Translations under genes and position numbers: made by a program | The notes under the pieces: model-generated | Told to the model about the DNA's origin: nothing | The model's input: the letters and a program-made list of their open reading frames with translations, nothing else | Database searches by the model: none | Origin: Oscillospiraceae bacterium | GTDB taxonomy: Bacteria; Bacillota; Clostridia; Oscillospirales; Acutalibacteraceae | Direction of reading: 5' to 3' | Assembly: GCA_902774165.1 (NCBI GenBank) | Contig: CACYHJ010000061.1 | Location: 1-9,860, forward strand | DNA: 9,860 nucleotides | Shown here: positions 1-5,592 of the stretch, piece by piece | How positions within the stretch are numbered: the stretch's first letter is position 1 | Layout of the letters: the number at the start of each line of letters is the position of its first letter

Positions 1-417
1 ACTTCGGCGCGGCGTGTCTCGTCTCAGACCACGCCAGCATAGCGTCTAAAACGGGCTTCGCCTGTTCCAAACGTCGTTTCTTCCTTTCTTCCGGCGGAAG
101 GTTTTGATAATCACAGTCAGTGCGGATTTCAAACGCATCTTGAATGATATCACTCAACCTTTTTTCAAAAATACCCGTTTTTACATATTCCTTCCTGAAA
201 AAGCAATAACGCCGGAATGCTTTCTGAAATCCTGTTCCGTTAAAGCCAATACAGCCCTTGTAGCATGAAAAATCGCATAAAATGATCTGTTTGCGGCGAC
301 TTCATAATAACCTTGTCCTGCAATGATTTTTGCCGCAGACAGATCATTTTTTGCCTTTTCCAATCTGTATTTCGCCATAGAAACAGCATCTGAATTAAGC
401 ATATATTGACACTCCAT
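1..417 (-). pseudogene. hepT: HEPN-domain RNase toxin (HepT-like), frameshifted, C-terminus runs off the window
   Basis: HEPN proteins of this class are small RNases, usually paired with a nucleotidyltransferase antitoxin. The first frame gives 78 residues, including the HEPN signature N43-R44 followed by H51 (an R-X6-H active-site motif) in the core NRSFYAIFHATRAVL. After KHSGVIAF the frame ends early at TAA (181-183). If one base is added in the A-run at 198-202, translation continues through FRKEYVKTGIF and then a helical, charged tail (RLSDIIQDAFEIR, LPPEERKKRRLEQAKPVLD) to the window edge with no stop. That is what the family has after KHSGVI, so the gene is split by a one-base loss in a homopolymer, or by a sequencing error. 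The 5' end overlaps the antitoxin stop by 23 bp if the ATG at 417 is used. A later in-frame ATG at 378, just before AKYRLEKAK, is an equally plausible start. Identification is strong; the broken state depends on one base. Confidence 0.8.
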
Positions 418-736
418 CTGAATCTACATTTTGATAAAACGGGAGGATCTTCAGATAACGGTCAAACATGGCCTTATCCTGCAGTTTTACGGAGATCAGC
501 ACATCATACTTCAATCCGAGCTCCGATGCGAGCTCTGATACCCTCGGGCGATACGCGCGAATTTCTTCCGCCGTCAGATGCAGCTTTGCCATAATGTCCA
601 CATCGGATTCATCATCGTAATCTCCGCGGGCATAGGAACCGTAGAGGAGCACGCTGTCCAGCTTTTCCCGGAAAATTTCACGCAGCCCGACGGCTGTTTC
701 ATTCAATAACGTCTGCAGAACATTCGGCGCACACAT
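395..736 (-). CDS. mntA: MNT-type minimal nucleotidyltransferase antitoxin (MntA-like)
   Basis: This is a 113-aa minimal nucleotidyltransferase. The hallmark of the polymerase-beta NTase fold is visible as G33-S34 followed by the metal-binding pair D45-x-D47 (GSYARGDYDDESDVDIM). A third acidic residue, D78, lies in KYDVLIS, so the catalytic triad looks complete. In characterised MntA-HepT systems the MNT partner adds AMP to a tyrosine near the HEPN active site and so neutralises the RNase; that role is inferred here from family and gene order. The HEPN gene follows directly and overlaps, which indicates translational coupling. Start choice: the ATG at 734-736 has an AAGAAGGTGAG ribosome binding site just upstream and a strong extended -10 promoter about 25 bp further out. 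The length is normal for the family. Confidence 0.88.
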   Translation of the reverse strand: MCAPNVLQTLLNETAVGLREIFREKLDSVLLYGSYARGDYDDESDVDIMAKLHLTAEEIRAYRPRVSELASELGLKYDVLISVKLQDKAMFDRYLKILPFYQNVDSDGVSIYA

Positions 737-759
737 GAGTACTCACCTTCTTTAATATT

Positions 760-787
760 ATTATACCACATTTTCGAAATTCTGCAA
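760..787 (-). promoter_or_regulatory. Promoter of the mntA-hepT operon
   Basis: On the minus strand there is a perfect TATAAT (760-765) preceded by TGG (766-768), an extended -10. A weak -35, TTGCAG (782-787), lies 16 bp upstream. An AAGAAGGTGAG ribosome binding site lies between this and the ATG at 736. No obvious operator palindrome was seen. Confidence 0.65.
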
Positions 788-1018
788 GATAGCATTTTCG
801 TGCATCTGCGCCGCGAAACGAAGGGTTCTCTTTTCGGTCTTTTATCAGCAGTGAGAACTGCGGCAGAGAAATAATCTGCGGAAAAGATGGAAATAATCGT
901 GTCGATTCTTGAAGATTTGCGGTTTGAAAATCTTGTGATACAGAACGTGGTTTCCGAACAGGAAAAAGCATTGGTTTCATAATATAGTTCGACACTTTCC
1001 TGCAAAATGAGAATGAGC
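788..1018. other. Gap between the ATPase and antitoxin genes; no gene recognised
   Basis: The gap from 737 to 1041 is about 305 bp and contains the antitoxin promoter at one end. Open frames on both strands are serine- and arginine-rich with no recognisable motif and no convincing ribosome binding site. I see no RNA gene or repeat here. Confidence 0.5.
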
Positions 1019-1040
1019 CGGGCGCATTTTTATCGTCCCG
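1019..1040 (-). terminator. Weak hairpin just after the ATPase stop
   Basis: Read on the minus strand, CGGG(A)CG pairs with CGCCCG across an A-rich loop, starting two bases after the ATPase stop codon. One A is bulged. The following bases (GCTCATTCTCATTTTG) are only moderately T-rich, so termination is possible but weak. Confidence 0.3.
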
Positions 1041-1041
1041 T

Positions 1042-2490
1042 TTAAGATCCGACGATCTGCGGAAGATCGAACAACAGCGTTTTTGACGGATCCGTCTCGC
1101 GGGCAATCTTTCCGTCAAAACCGGATGCGGAAAACAGCGCGTAATAGAACTCCGCCGTTTTTTTCTGAGGATCGAGTTTTGCCGCAAGATCAAGATAATC
1201 GGAATACGAAAACGGCGCGTTTTTGAATTTACATTCGCCTGCAAGATATTTTTTTGCGTCGCTGCTGACGGCAAGAATATCGATCTCCGTTTCCGCGGTC
1301 CTCAGACCGTTCGGAGCGGAAGGATCGCGAACGGTCGTTTTGCCCCACCAGCGTCCGATCCTGGAAAAGCGGAAAGGGAGGAGTCTTTCCTTCTGCTTTT
1401 TTCGAAGAAACTGTCTGCATATCTCCTCAAACGTGAAAGAGGCGAAGTCCCGGATCGTGGGTTCGACGCTGTATTCGTAAACGCCGTCGACGTCTCCGTC
1501 CTCGAGCTGAGAGATGTTTGTAAATCCATATGTGTACCAGAATCTGAAAAAGTTGTCGGCAAGTTTGTAGGTACCCCTGCTTTGGTTCGCCTGTTCTTTT
1601 GTTCCGGCGTTTACGGATAATTCCCGGACGACGATGCCCAGCTCGACCAGATTTTTGAGATATACGCTGGTTTTGGAATTATCGCCTATAAGGGATTTTT
1701 GACTGATATCGTTCAGCCTTGTGCTGCCGAGCGCGACCGCCTCAATGATCGCGCTGTAGATCGCAGTTTCACGAAGCTCCTCATGAAGAAGGAATTCGAC
1801 CTCGCTGTAAAGAGCGCATCCCTTTGTAAGGACGTTTCGCTTGATGTTATCCGATACCGGGAGTGCCGGATCCCACCGGCTGAGATAGTGGGGGATCCCG
1901 CCGAGAATCGAGTAAGCGATGACTTTATCCCGGTCGGAATAATCCGGAAAGAATTTCATCGCGTCATAAAAATCCATCTCTTCCATTTTATAGATCCCCG
2001 TGGCGCGGCCGAACAGCGGGTTCTTTTTTGAAAGGATCTCCTTTTCGATAAAGCTCATGGAGCTGCCGCAGAGAACGATCATCACATCGGCGTTTTTCAA
2101 TTCGGAATCCCACAGGTTCTGCAGAATGGAAGGAATGCTCTTGTTGCCGCTGCACATATACGGGAACTCGTCTATGACGATCAGCCGTTTCCGGTCCCCG
2201 TAGGGAAGATCCGCTATGGATGAAAACGCTTTTTCCCAATCCGGGAAGGCGGTGATATACTGTTTTGCAGGTATACCTTCCCTGAGAAGCGCGTCGGAAA
2301 AACGGGAAAGCTGGATCTGATCGGTCGACTGCGTGCACGAAAAGAAAACGTGAGGCTTATCCTTGCAGAACTCGTGCAGCGTTTCGGTTTTGCCGACGCG
2401 GCGCCTGCCGTACAAAACGACGAGCTGCGCGCTCTTTTTGGAATAACAGTCAGACAGAAATTGAAGCTCCGCTTCTCTGGCGATAAACAT
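1042..2490 (-). CDS. P-loop ATPase fused to a PD-(D/E)XK-like domain (archaeal-type AAA / DUF234-like family)
   Basis: This 482-aa protein begins MFIAREAELQFL, the usual opening of this family (R-x-x-E-L). Walker A is GRRRVGKT at residues 28-35 and Walker B is LIVIDE at 103-108. LCGSSMSF around residue 140 resembles the sensor-1 region. A winged-helix-like middle follows. The C-terminal part has D404 in EIDILAV and E419-x-K421 in GECKF, the spacing of a PD-(D/E)XK nuclease core as known in DUF234-type ATPases. The ATG at 2490 is chosen over an upstream ATG (2517) because GGAGGG sits 7-8 bases before it and homologues begin with MFI-RE. The family is common and poorly understood; a role in DNA binding, defence or mobile-element biology is possible but not shown. 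It is transcribed divergently from the sigma-like gene and preceded by a promoter buried in palindromes. No substrate can be inferred. Confidence 0.85.
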   Translation of the reverse strand: MFIAREAELQFLSDCYSKKSAQLVVLYGRRRVGKTETLHEFCKDKPHVFFSCTQSTDQIQLSRFSDALLREGIPAKQYITAFPDWEKAFSSIADLPYGDRKRLIVIDEFPYMCSGNKSIPSILQNLWDSELKNADVMIVLCGSSMSFIEKEILSKKNPLFGRATGIYKMEEMDFYDAMKFFPDYSDRDKVIAYSILGGIPHYLSRWDPALPVSDNIKRNVLTKGCALYSEVEFLLHEELRETAIYSAIIEAVALGSTRLNDISQKSLIGDNSKTSVYLKNLVELGIVVRELSVNAGTKEQANQSRGTYKLADNFFRFWYTYGFTNISQLEDGDVDGVYEYSVEPTIRDFASFTFEEICRQFLRKKQKERLLPFRFSRIGRWWGKTTVRDPSAPNGLRTAETEIDILAVSSDAKKYLAGECKFKNAPFSYSDYLDLAAKLDPQKKTAEFYYALFSASGFDGKIARETDPSKTLLFDLPQIVGS

Positions 2491-2532
2491 ATTACACCCT
2501 CCAAAAATACAAATCATAATTAGTCTAATCAG

Positions 2533-2561
2533 GATTTGATATTATTATACAATATCAAATC
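2533..2561. repeat. Perfect 11-bp inverted repeat over the ATPase -10 (candidate operator)
   Basis: GATTTGATATT (2533-2543) and its exact reverse complement AATATCAAATC (2551-2561) flank a 7-bp spacer that holds most of the -10. The site is AT-rich and has no adjacent T-run that would suggest a terminator, so an operator is the better reading. Confidence 0.7.
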
Positions 2562-2572
2562 GAAAAAATCAA
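2544..2572 (-). promoter_or_regulatory. Promoter of the ATPase gene
   Basis: On the minus strand, TTGATT (2567-2572) and a perfect TATAAT (2544-2549) are separated by exactly 17 bp. The -10 lies in the centre of one perfect palindrome and the -35 in the centre of another, so a bound repressor would directly occlude RNA polymerase. Confidence 0.72.
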
Positions 2573-2582
2573 GGATTTTTTC
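2562..2582. repeat. Perfect 9-bp inverted repeat over the ATPase -35
   Basis: GAAAAAATC (2562-2570) and GATTTTTTC (2574-2582) are perfect reverse complements with a 3-bp spacer. The repeat abuts the previous palindrome; the two centres are about 25 bp apart. It could be a second operator or an AT-rich bend. Confidence 0.6.
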
Positions 2583-2615
2583 AAAGCAATTCTTAGGTAA
2601 ATACTGTCAAACGGA

Positions 2616-2651
2616 ATTTGTATTGACAAATCGAATGAAATGGATTATAAT
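2616..2651 (+). promoter_or_regulatory. Consensus sigma-A promoter of the sigma-like gene, with overlapping palindrome
   Basis: TTGACA (2623-2628) and TATAAT (2646-2651) are both perfect and are spaced 17 bp. A 6-bp inverted repeat, ATTTGT-attg-ACAAAT (2616-2631), covers the -35. The word CAAATCGAA occurs both here (2627-2635) and at the edge of the ATPase operator (2556-2564), suggesting that one regulator may control both divergent genes. Confidence 0.82.
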
Positions 2652-2694
2652 AAAAACAAACAAATGTTCTGTATTATTTAGGAGGAATAAGCGA

Positions 2695-3669
2695 ATGGAT
2701 TTTGATTTGAGTTTTCTGGGGCTTGATATGTCGGTTTCGGAGGAGGACGTCAAAAAGATGTTCCGGATGAACGACATTACCGTGATGCCGCCGGTCTTCG
2801 ACAAATCGGCGGTTTCCGCTGAAGATGCTGAGAAGTATAAACGCATTAGAAAGATAACAAAACGCGTATGGCGCGAGCAGCGCCGCAAGTTGGGGGATAC
2901 GTCTGTTCCGGAAAACTATAACGGCGATCAGTTCCCCGCAGAGCTGATCGCGAAGGCGGATATTGATCTGATTTCGGGTTGTGTTCTGCCGGTACTGAAG
3001 GAGCTTGAAAAAACCGGCGACGACGATTCCGCGTCGGAAGAAGCGGACGATTATGAACCGACCGATCCCGATGAGAAAGCGATGTTCGAGCTGATCGGGA
3101 GCTTCATTCTTTCTGTCTGGAAAGACTATGAATCCGCCGTTCAGGCTTATGCCGCGGAGCATGAAAAAACGGCGGAGGATTTGACCGATGAAGAGCTGCG
3201 GCAGATTCTCGATGACATAGCTGAAGGTTTGCTGGAAAAGGAAATGCAGATGATCGACTGCGGGCAGAATATCACTGCGATTCTGCAGATTGCCAGGCAG
3301 AATCCGGCGCATGAGGACTTCAGCGGTAAACCGGAAAATCATGCGAAGATCGATTTTGAGCGGAAATTTTATCACACAAGATCGAAAACGACCGTATCGA
3401 GTTTTTCCGAAATCACCGAAACGAATGAGGACGGCGAGGAGATCTTCCCCGAGTTTCCCGACGGCGAATCCTTCACGGAACAAGCCGAGATGCGGGCGGA
3501 TATGCTTTCCGTTATGATGACGCTTGACGAAACCGATCGGAAGATCATCGATCTCCGGATGGAGGATCTCACGCAGGAACAAATTGCCGCCCGTCTGAAT
3601 ATGACGCAGTCCGCCGTTTCGAAAAGACTGAAGAAGCTGGAAAAGAAATTTTCGGAATTCAAAACGTGA
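2695..3669 (+). CDS. Protein with a C-terminal sigma-70 region-4-like HTH
   Basis: The product is 324 aa. The recognisable part is the C-terminus: T276-L-D-E-T-D-R-K-I-I-D-L-R followed by a helix-turn-helix (DLTQEQIAARLNMTQSAVSKRL, residues about 291-312), which matches sigma-70 region 4 and related regulators. The first 270 residues are not recognised. They contain a lysine/arginine-rich helix (about 45-65) and a very acidic stretch around residues 105-125, and no clear region 2, so this is not a complete classical sigma factor. The ATG at 2695 is chosen for the GGAGG at 2681-2685; the open frame extends further upstream but crosses the promoter. It is divergent from the ATPase gene and ends just before a strong terminator. 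Likely a DNA-binding regulator; it could act on the shared palindromes, but that is inference. Confidence 0.75.
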   Translation: MDFDLSFLGLDMSVSEEDVKKMFRMNDITVMPPVFDKSAVSAEDAEKYKRIRKITKRVWREQRRKLGDTSVPENYNGDQFPAELIAKADIDLISGCVLPVLKELEKTGDDDSASEEADDYEPTDPDEKAMFELIGSFILSVWKDYESAVQAYAAEHEKTAEDLTDEELRQILDDIAEGLLEKEMQMIDCGQNITAILQIARQNPAHEDFSGKPENHAKIDFERKFYHTRSKTTVSSFSEITETNEDGEEIFPEFPDGESFTEQAEMRADMLSVMMTLDETDRKIIDLRMEDLTQEQIAARLNMTQSAVSKRLKKLEKKFSEFKT

Positions 3670-3675
3670 AGAAAT

Positions 3676-3712
3676 AGAGACTTGAGACAAAAAATCTCAA
3701 GTCTCTGTCTTT
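3676..3712 (+). terminator. Rho-independent terminator after the sigma-like gene
   Basis: AGAGACTTGAGA (3676-3687) pairs perfectly with TCTCAAGTCTCT (3695-3706) across a 7-base A-rich loop. The T-tract after it (GTCTTTATG) is interrupted. It starts six bases after the stop codon. Confidence 0.78.
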
Positions 3713-3808
3713 ATGTTTCCTTGCCTGAAAAAATTTTTGAAAATTTTATATCTGCAGGAATATTTTATATGTGCAAGTGTCGGTACCTATATGGACGGAC
3801 ACGAAAGC
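3707..3808. other. AT-rich gap; possible left boundary zone of the mobile element
   Basis: This stretch lies between two terminators. It is strongly AT-rich up to about 3775 and has no open frame with a credible start. A 5-bp repeat, GTGTC/GACAC (3778-3782 and 3798-3802), is the only structure noted. The element's left end is probably in or just after this stretch, but the exact junction cannot be fixed. Confidence 0.35.
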
Positions 3809-3848
3809 GCCGTCTGCTGTCTTCGGACAGCGGGCGGTTTTCGTTTCT
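3809..3848 (+). terminator. Strong rho-independent terminator with UUCG loop
   Basis: CCGTCTGCTGTC (3810-3821), a TTCG tetraloop, and GACAGCGGGCGG (3826-3837) form a 12-bp stem with two G-U pairs, followed by TTTTCGTTT. No gene lies between it and the previous terminator, so it may insulate the element from upstream transcription or end a short untranslated RNA. Confidence 0.8.
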
Positions 3849-3879
3849 GTCTGCGGCGGCGAGGCCGTCGATCTGCACC

Positions 3880-3908
3880 TTGACAATTGAATACTCTGCC
3901 GGGATGAT
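3880..3908 (+). promoter_or_regulatory. Candidate promoter for the replication-type ATPase
   Basis: A perfect TTGACA (3880-3885) is followed after 17 bp by GATGAT (3903-3908), which matches TATAAT at four of six positions. Transcription would start near 3915, giving a leader of about 210 nt. Confidence 0.45.
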
Positions 3909-3914
3909 ACCTTG

Positions 3915-4110
3915 CCATGACAACGGATGCAGATCCGTGCCGTAGGAGAAAGGCGCGAGAGCGCCCGTGTAAACGGACACGGTGAGCGAGGTTAAAACGC
4001 GCCGAGATTGACGCAGGAACGTAACCGGACAGCAGAGGAAAAAACGAACCGCGTCCTGACGTCTGAACTTTCTCTCTTTCGGGAAAGACGCGGTTCCGGA
4101 CAAATACAAA
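3915..4110 (+). promoter_or_regulatory. Highly structured leader RNA upstream of the replication-type ATPase
   Basis: Several hairpins follow each other: CGGAT-GCAG-ATCCG (3924-3937); GGCGC-GAGA-GCGCC with a GNRA loop (3952-3965); CGTGT/ACACG (3966-3970 and 3977-3981); GGTTA/TAACC (3990-3994 and 4022-4026); and AACCGCGTC/GACGCGGTT (4047-4055 and 4087-4095). GGCGCG (3952-3957) is also exactly complementary to CGCGCC (3998-4003), so two mutually exclusive folds or a pseudoknot are possible. I cannot match it to a known riboswitch class. It could control expression of the downstream gene, or hold a replication origin. Confidence 0.5.
4039..4098 (-). terminator. Opposite-strand terminator before the replication-type ATPase
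   Basis: The stem AACCGCGTC/GACGCGGTT (9 bp, extendable past a bulge) is followed by a run of six T only when read on the minus strand (4044-4039). On the plus strand nothing T-rich follows. It therefore looks like a terminator for transcription running antisense to the start of the ATPase gene, for example a counter-transcript. Confidence 0.55.
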
Positions 4111-4127
4111 AGAAAGGATAAAAAACG

Positions 4128-5099
4128 TTGACAGAAAATGAAAACAGTTTAAGACTCATCCGAATGTCCGAAGTGGAGCTTCAGAACGTAGACTGGCTCT
4201 GGTATCCGTATATCGCGTTCGGGAAGATCACGATCATCCAGGGAGATCCGGGCGAAGGCAAAACGACGCTCGCGCTCCGTCTTGCCGCAGCCTGCAGCAA
4301 CGGTACGGCGCTGCCGGAGATGCATGAGCACGAACCGTTCAACGTGATCTATCAGACCGCGGAGGACGGACTCGGCGATACGGTCAAGCCGCGGCTGATG
4401 GACGCCGGCGCGGACGAGTCGAAGATCTTCTGTATCAGTGAAGACGAGAAAGCGCTTTCGTTTCTTGACGAGCGACTCGAAAACGCGATCACTGCGACCG
4501 GCGCTCGGCTGATGATCCTCGATCCGTTGCAGGCGTACCTCGGTGAGAAGATCGATATGAACCGGGCGAACGAGATCCGTTCCGTTCTGAAAAAAGTCGC
4601 CGCCGTCGCGGAGAGGACCGGCTGCGCGATCGTTCTTGTCGGGCATCTGAACAAGGCGCAGGGTTCGTCGAGCAGTTATCGCGGACTCGGTTCCATTGAT
4701 TTCAGAGCCGCGGCAAGAAGCGTTCTTCTGGTGGGCAGGCTGAAGAAAGAACCGAACGTACGCGTCATCGTTCACGATAAATCTTCGCTCGCGCCGGAAG
4801 GACATTCTCTCGCGTTCGCTCTCGGAGACGAGGACGGATTCCGCTGGCTGGACGGTTACGGAGATATGACTTCGGACGAACTGCTCTGCGGGATCGGTTC
4901 GGAGACGAAAACCGCCGCAGCTGAAGATCTGATCCGTTCGATGCTCGCCGCAGAAGAAACAGTCTACGCAGACGAAATCTTCCGCGTTGCCGCGATGAAA
5001 AATATATCGCGACGGACAGTGAACGAAGCGAAGAAGAATATCGACGGGATCGTCACGAAGAAGAACGGCAGAAACTGGTGCTGGTCGCTCCCGCAGTGA
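4128..5099 (+). CDS. RecA/RepA-like hexameric ATPase (AAA_25 type) of a mobile element
   Basis: The 323-aa product has the RecA-fold layout of RepA-type hexameric helicase ATPases. After LIRMSEVELQNVDWLWYPYI comes Walker A GDPGEGKTT (residues 39-47), an acidic pair in QTAEDG (76-81), Walker B LMILDPLQ (128-135), VLVGHLNK, and SIDFRAAARSVLL. A C-terminal winged-helix-like segment starts about residue 260 (TAAAEDLIRSMLAAEE, KNISRRTVNEAKK). Such proteins sit beside mobC, relaxase and serine recombinase genes in clostridial mobilizable elements, where they probably support replication or stability of the circular form; that role is inferred. The start is TTG at 4128: AAAGGA lies 9-10 bases upstream, and the LIRMSEVE segment typical of homologues would be lost with the next in-frame ATG (4164). 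The leader before it is unusually structured. The C-terminal sequence ends 227 bp before the next gene. Confidence 0.85.
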   Translation: MTENENSLRLIRMSEVELQNVDWLWYPYIAFGKITIIQGDPGEGKTTLALRLAAACSNGTALPEMHEHEPFNVIYQTAEDGLGDTVKPRLMDAGADESKIFCISEDEKALSFLDERLENAITATGARLMILDPLQAYLGEKIDMNRANEIRSVLKKVAAVAERTGCAIVLVGHLNKAQGSSSSYRGLGSIDFRAAARSVLLVGRLKKEPNVRVIVHDKSSLAPEGHSLAFALGDEDGFRWLDGYGDMTSDELLCGIGSETKTAAAEDLIRSMLAAEETVYADEIFRVAAMKNISRRTVNEAKKNIDGIVTKKNGRNWCWSLPQ

Positions 5100-5104
5100 G
5101 AAGA

Positions 5105-5182
5105 TTGCAACATTGCAGGTTGTTCTTCCCTTCTGCAGTCAGACTGCATTGTTGACAGGGAGTCGTTTGCATTGTTGCATTG
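5105..5182. repeat. Iteron-like words around TTGCAACATTGCA
   Basis: TTGCAACATTGCA (5105-5117), TGCATTGTTGAC (5145-5156) and TTTGCATTGTTGCATTG (5166-5182) are related by direct or inverted repetition, roughly GCA-A/T-TGTTG. A 6-bp palindrome, TGCAGT-cag-ACTGCA (5134-5148), lies among them. They lie directly after a replication-type ATPase gene, so they may be binding sites for it; copies are few and imperfect. Confidence 0.4.
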
Positions 5183-5225
5183 ATGAAAGAAAAAACGAAA
5201 CCGCCTGTTTCGCGCGTTTGGACAG

Positions 5226-5246
5226 CGGTGGAGTAACTACCCGCCG
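5226..5246. repeat. Short inverted repeat CGGTGG/CCGCCG
   Basis: CGGTGG (5226-5231) and CCGCCG (5241-5246) can pair with one G-U, around the loop AGTAACTAC. It lies between the replication and mobilization genes, a position where origins are often found. Function unknown. Confidence 0.35.
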
Positions 5247-5253
5247 AGAGAAC

Positions 5254-5279
5254 AAAAAGCGGACTCAGCCCGTTTTTTG
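5254..5279 (+). terminator. Terminator-like hairpin with T6 tail
   Basis: AAAAA-(G)-CGG (5254-5262) can pair with CCG-TTTTT (5270-5277) around a 7-base loop, with a bulged G, and the T-run has six bases. The GC part is only three pairs, so the call is weak. It would partly separate the ATPase gene from the mobilization genes. Confidence 0.3.
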
Positions 5280-5326
5280 AGGGGAAAAGCGGGGGTTCTG
5301 CGCCTCCAAAATATAGAAGGAGATTT

Positions 5327-5470
5327 ATGAAAAGGAAAGACGATTGGCAATTTTTCAGAAACAGCAACGGGCGTATTTCATATAATCCGAAATGCGTCCG
5401 CTGCAAAAACGACTGCAAACAGAGTCATAGGGCGAAACTTCTGAATTGCCCGAAGTTTGCCCGCAGATAA
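5327..5470 (+). CDS. 47-aa four-cysteine small protein, probable zinc knuckle
   Basis: This short gene starts at an ATG preceded by GAAGGAG with ideal spacing, one of the best ribosome binding sites in the window. It begins MKRKDDWQFFRNSNGR and has C23-x2-C26-x3-C30-x10-C41, with H34 nearby, in a basic protein (many Lys and Arg) ending PKFARR. The cysteine pattern suggests a small metal-binding or redox-sensitive fold, and the basic charge suggests contact with nucleic acid or a DNA-binding partner. I do not assign it to a named family. It sits directly before the hairpin array and mobC, so it may belong to the transfer module as an accessory or regulatory protein; this is inference from position. 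It is below common gene-caller length limits, so it may be missed in annotation. Confidence 0.72.
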   Translation: MKRKDDWQFFRNSNGRISYNPKCVRCKNDCKQSHRAKLLNCPKFARR

Positions 5471-5472
5471 GT

Positions 5473-5561
5473 CCCGGACTTGTCCGGGGCAAGCGTAGCG
5501 CGTGGCTGTCCGCCGCCGTTCGGCGGCGGTTGCCATCGCGCAAAACCGGGCGGAAGCCCGG
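5473..5561. other. Tandem array of three very stable hairpins before mobC; candidate oriT
   Basis: Hairpin 1 is CCCGGA-cttg-TCCGGG (5473-5488). Hairpin 2 spans 5498-5541 and builds from GCGCG, TGGC and CCGCCGCCG on one side and CGGCGGCGG, GCCA and CGCGC on the other, about 18 pairs with small internal bulges. Hairpin 3 is CCGGGC-GGAA-GCCCGG (5546-5561). None is followed by a T-run, so they are not ordinary terminators. Inverted repeats just upstream of mobC and relaxase are where oriT usually lies. An RNA-level role before mobC is the alternative. Confidence 0.5.
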
Positions 5562-5592
5562 ACCCACTTTCAGAAAACAGAGGTGATAATAT

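Noticed and set aside
699..1274. Minus-strand frames in the gap before the antitoxin gene
   Set aside because: Composition is serine/arginine-rich, with no motif; they overlap the ATPase C-terminus and the antitoxin promoter.
2674..3690. 338-aa minus-strand open frame opposite the sigma-like gene
   Set aside because: It is a shadow of the plus-strand gene, crosses its promoter and terminator, and has no ribosome binding site or family motif.
3924..4026. Known riboswitch or group II intron domain
   Set aside because: I could not match the stems to a cobalamin, SAM or c-di-GMP riboswitch or to intron domain V, and no intron-encoded reverse transcriptase is present.
5105..5182. CRISPR-like repeat array
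   Set aside because: The words are short, imperfect, in both orientations and irregularly spaced, and no cas gene is present.
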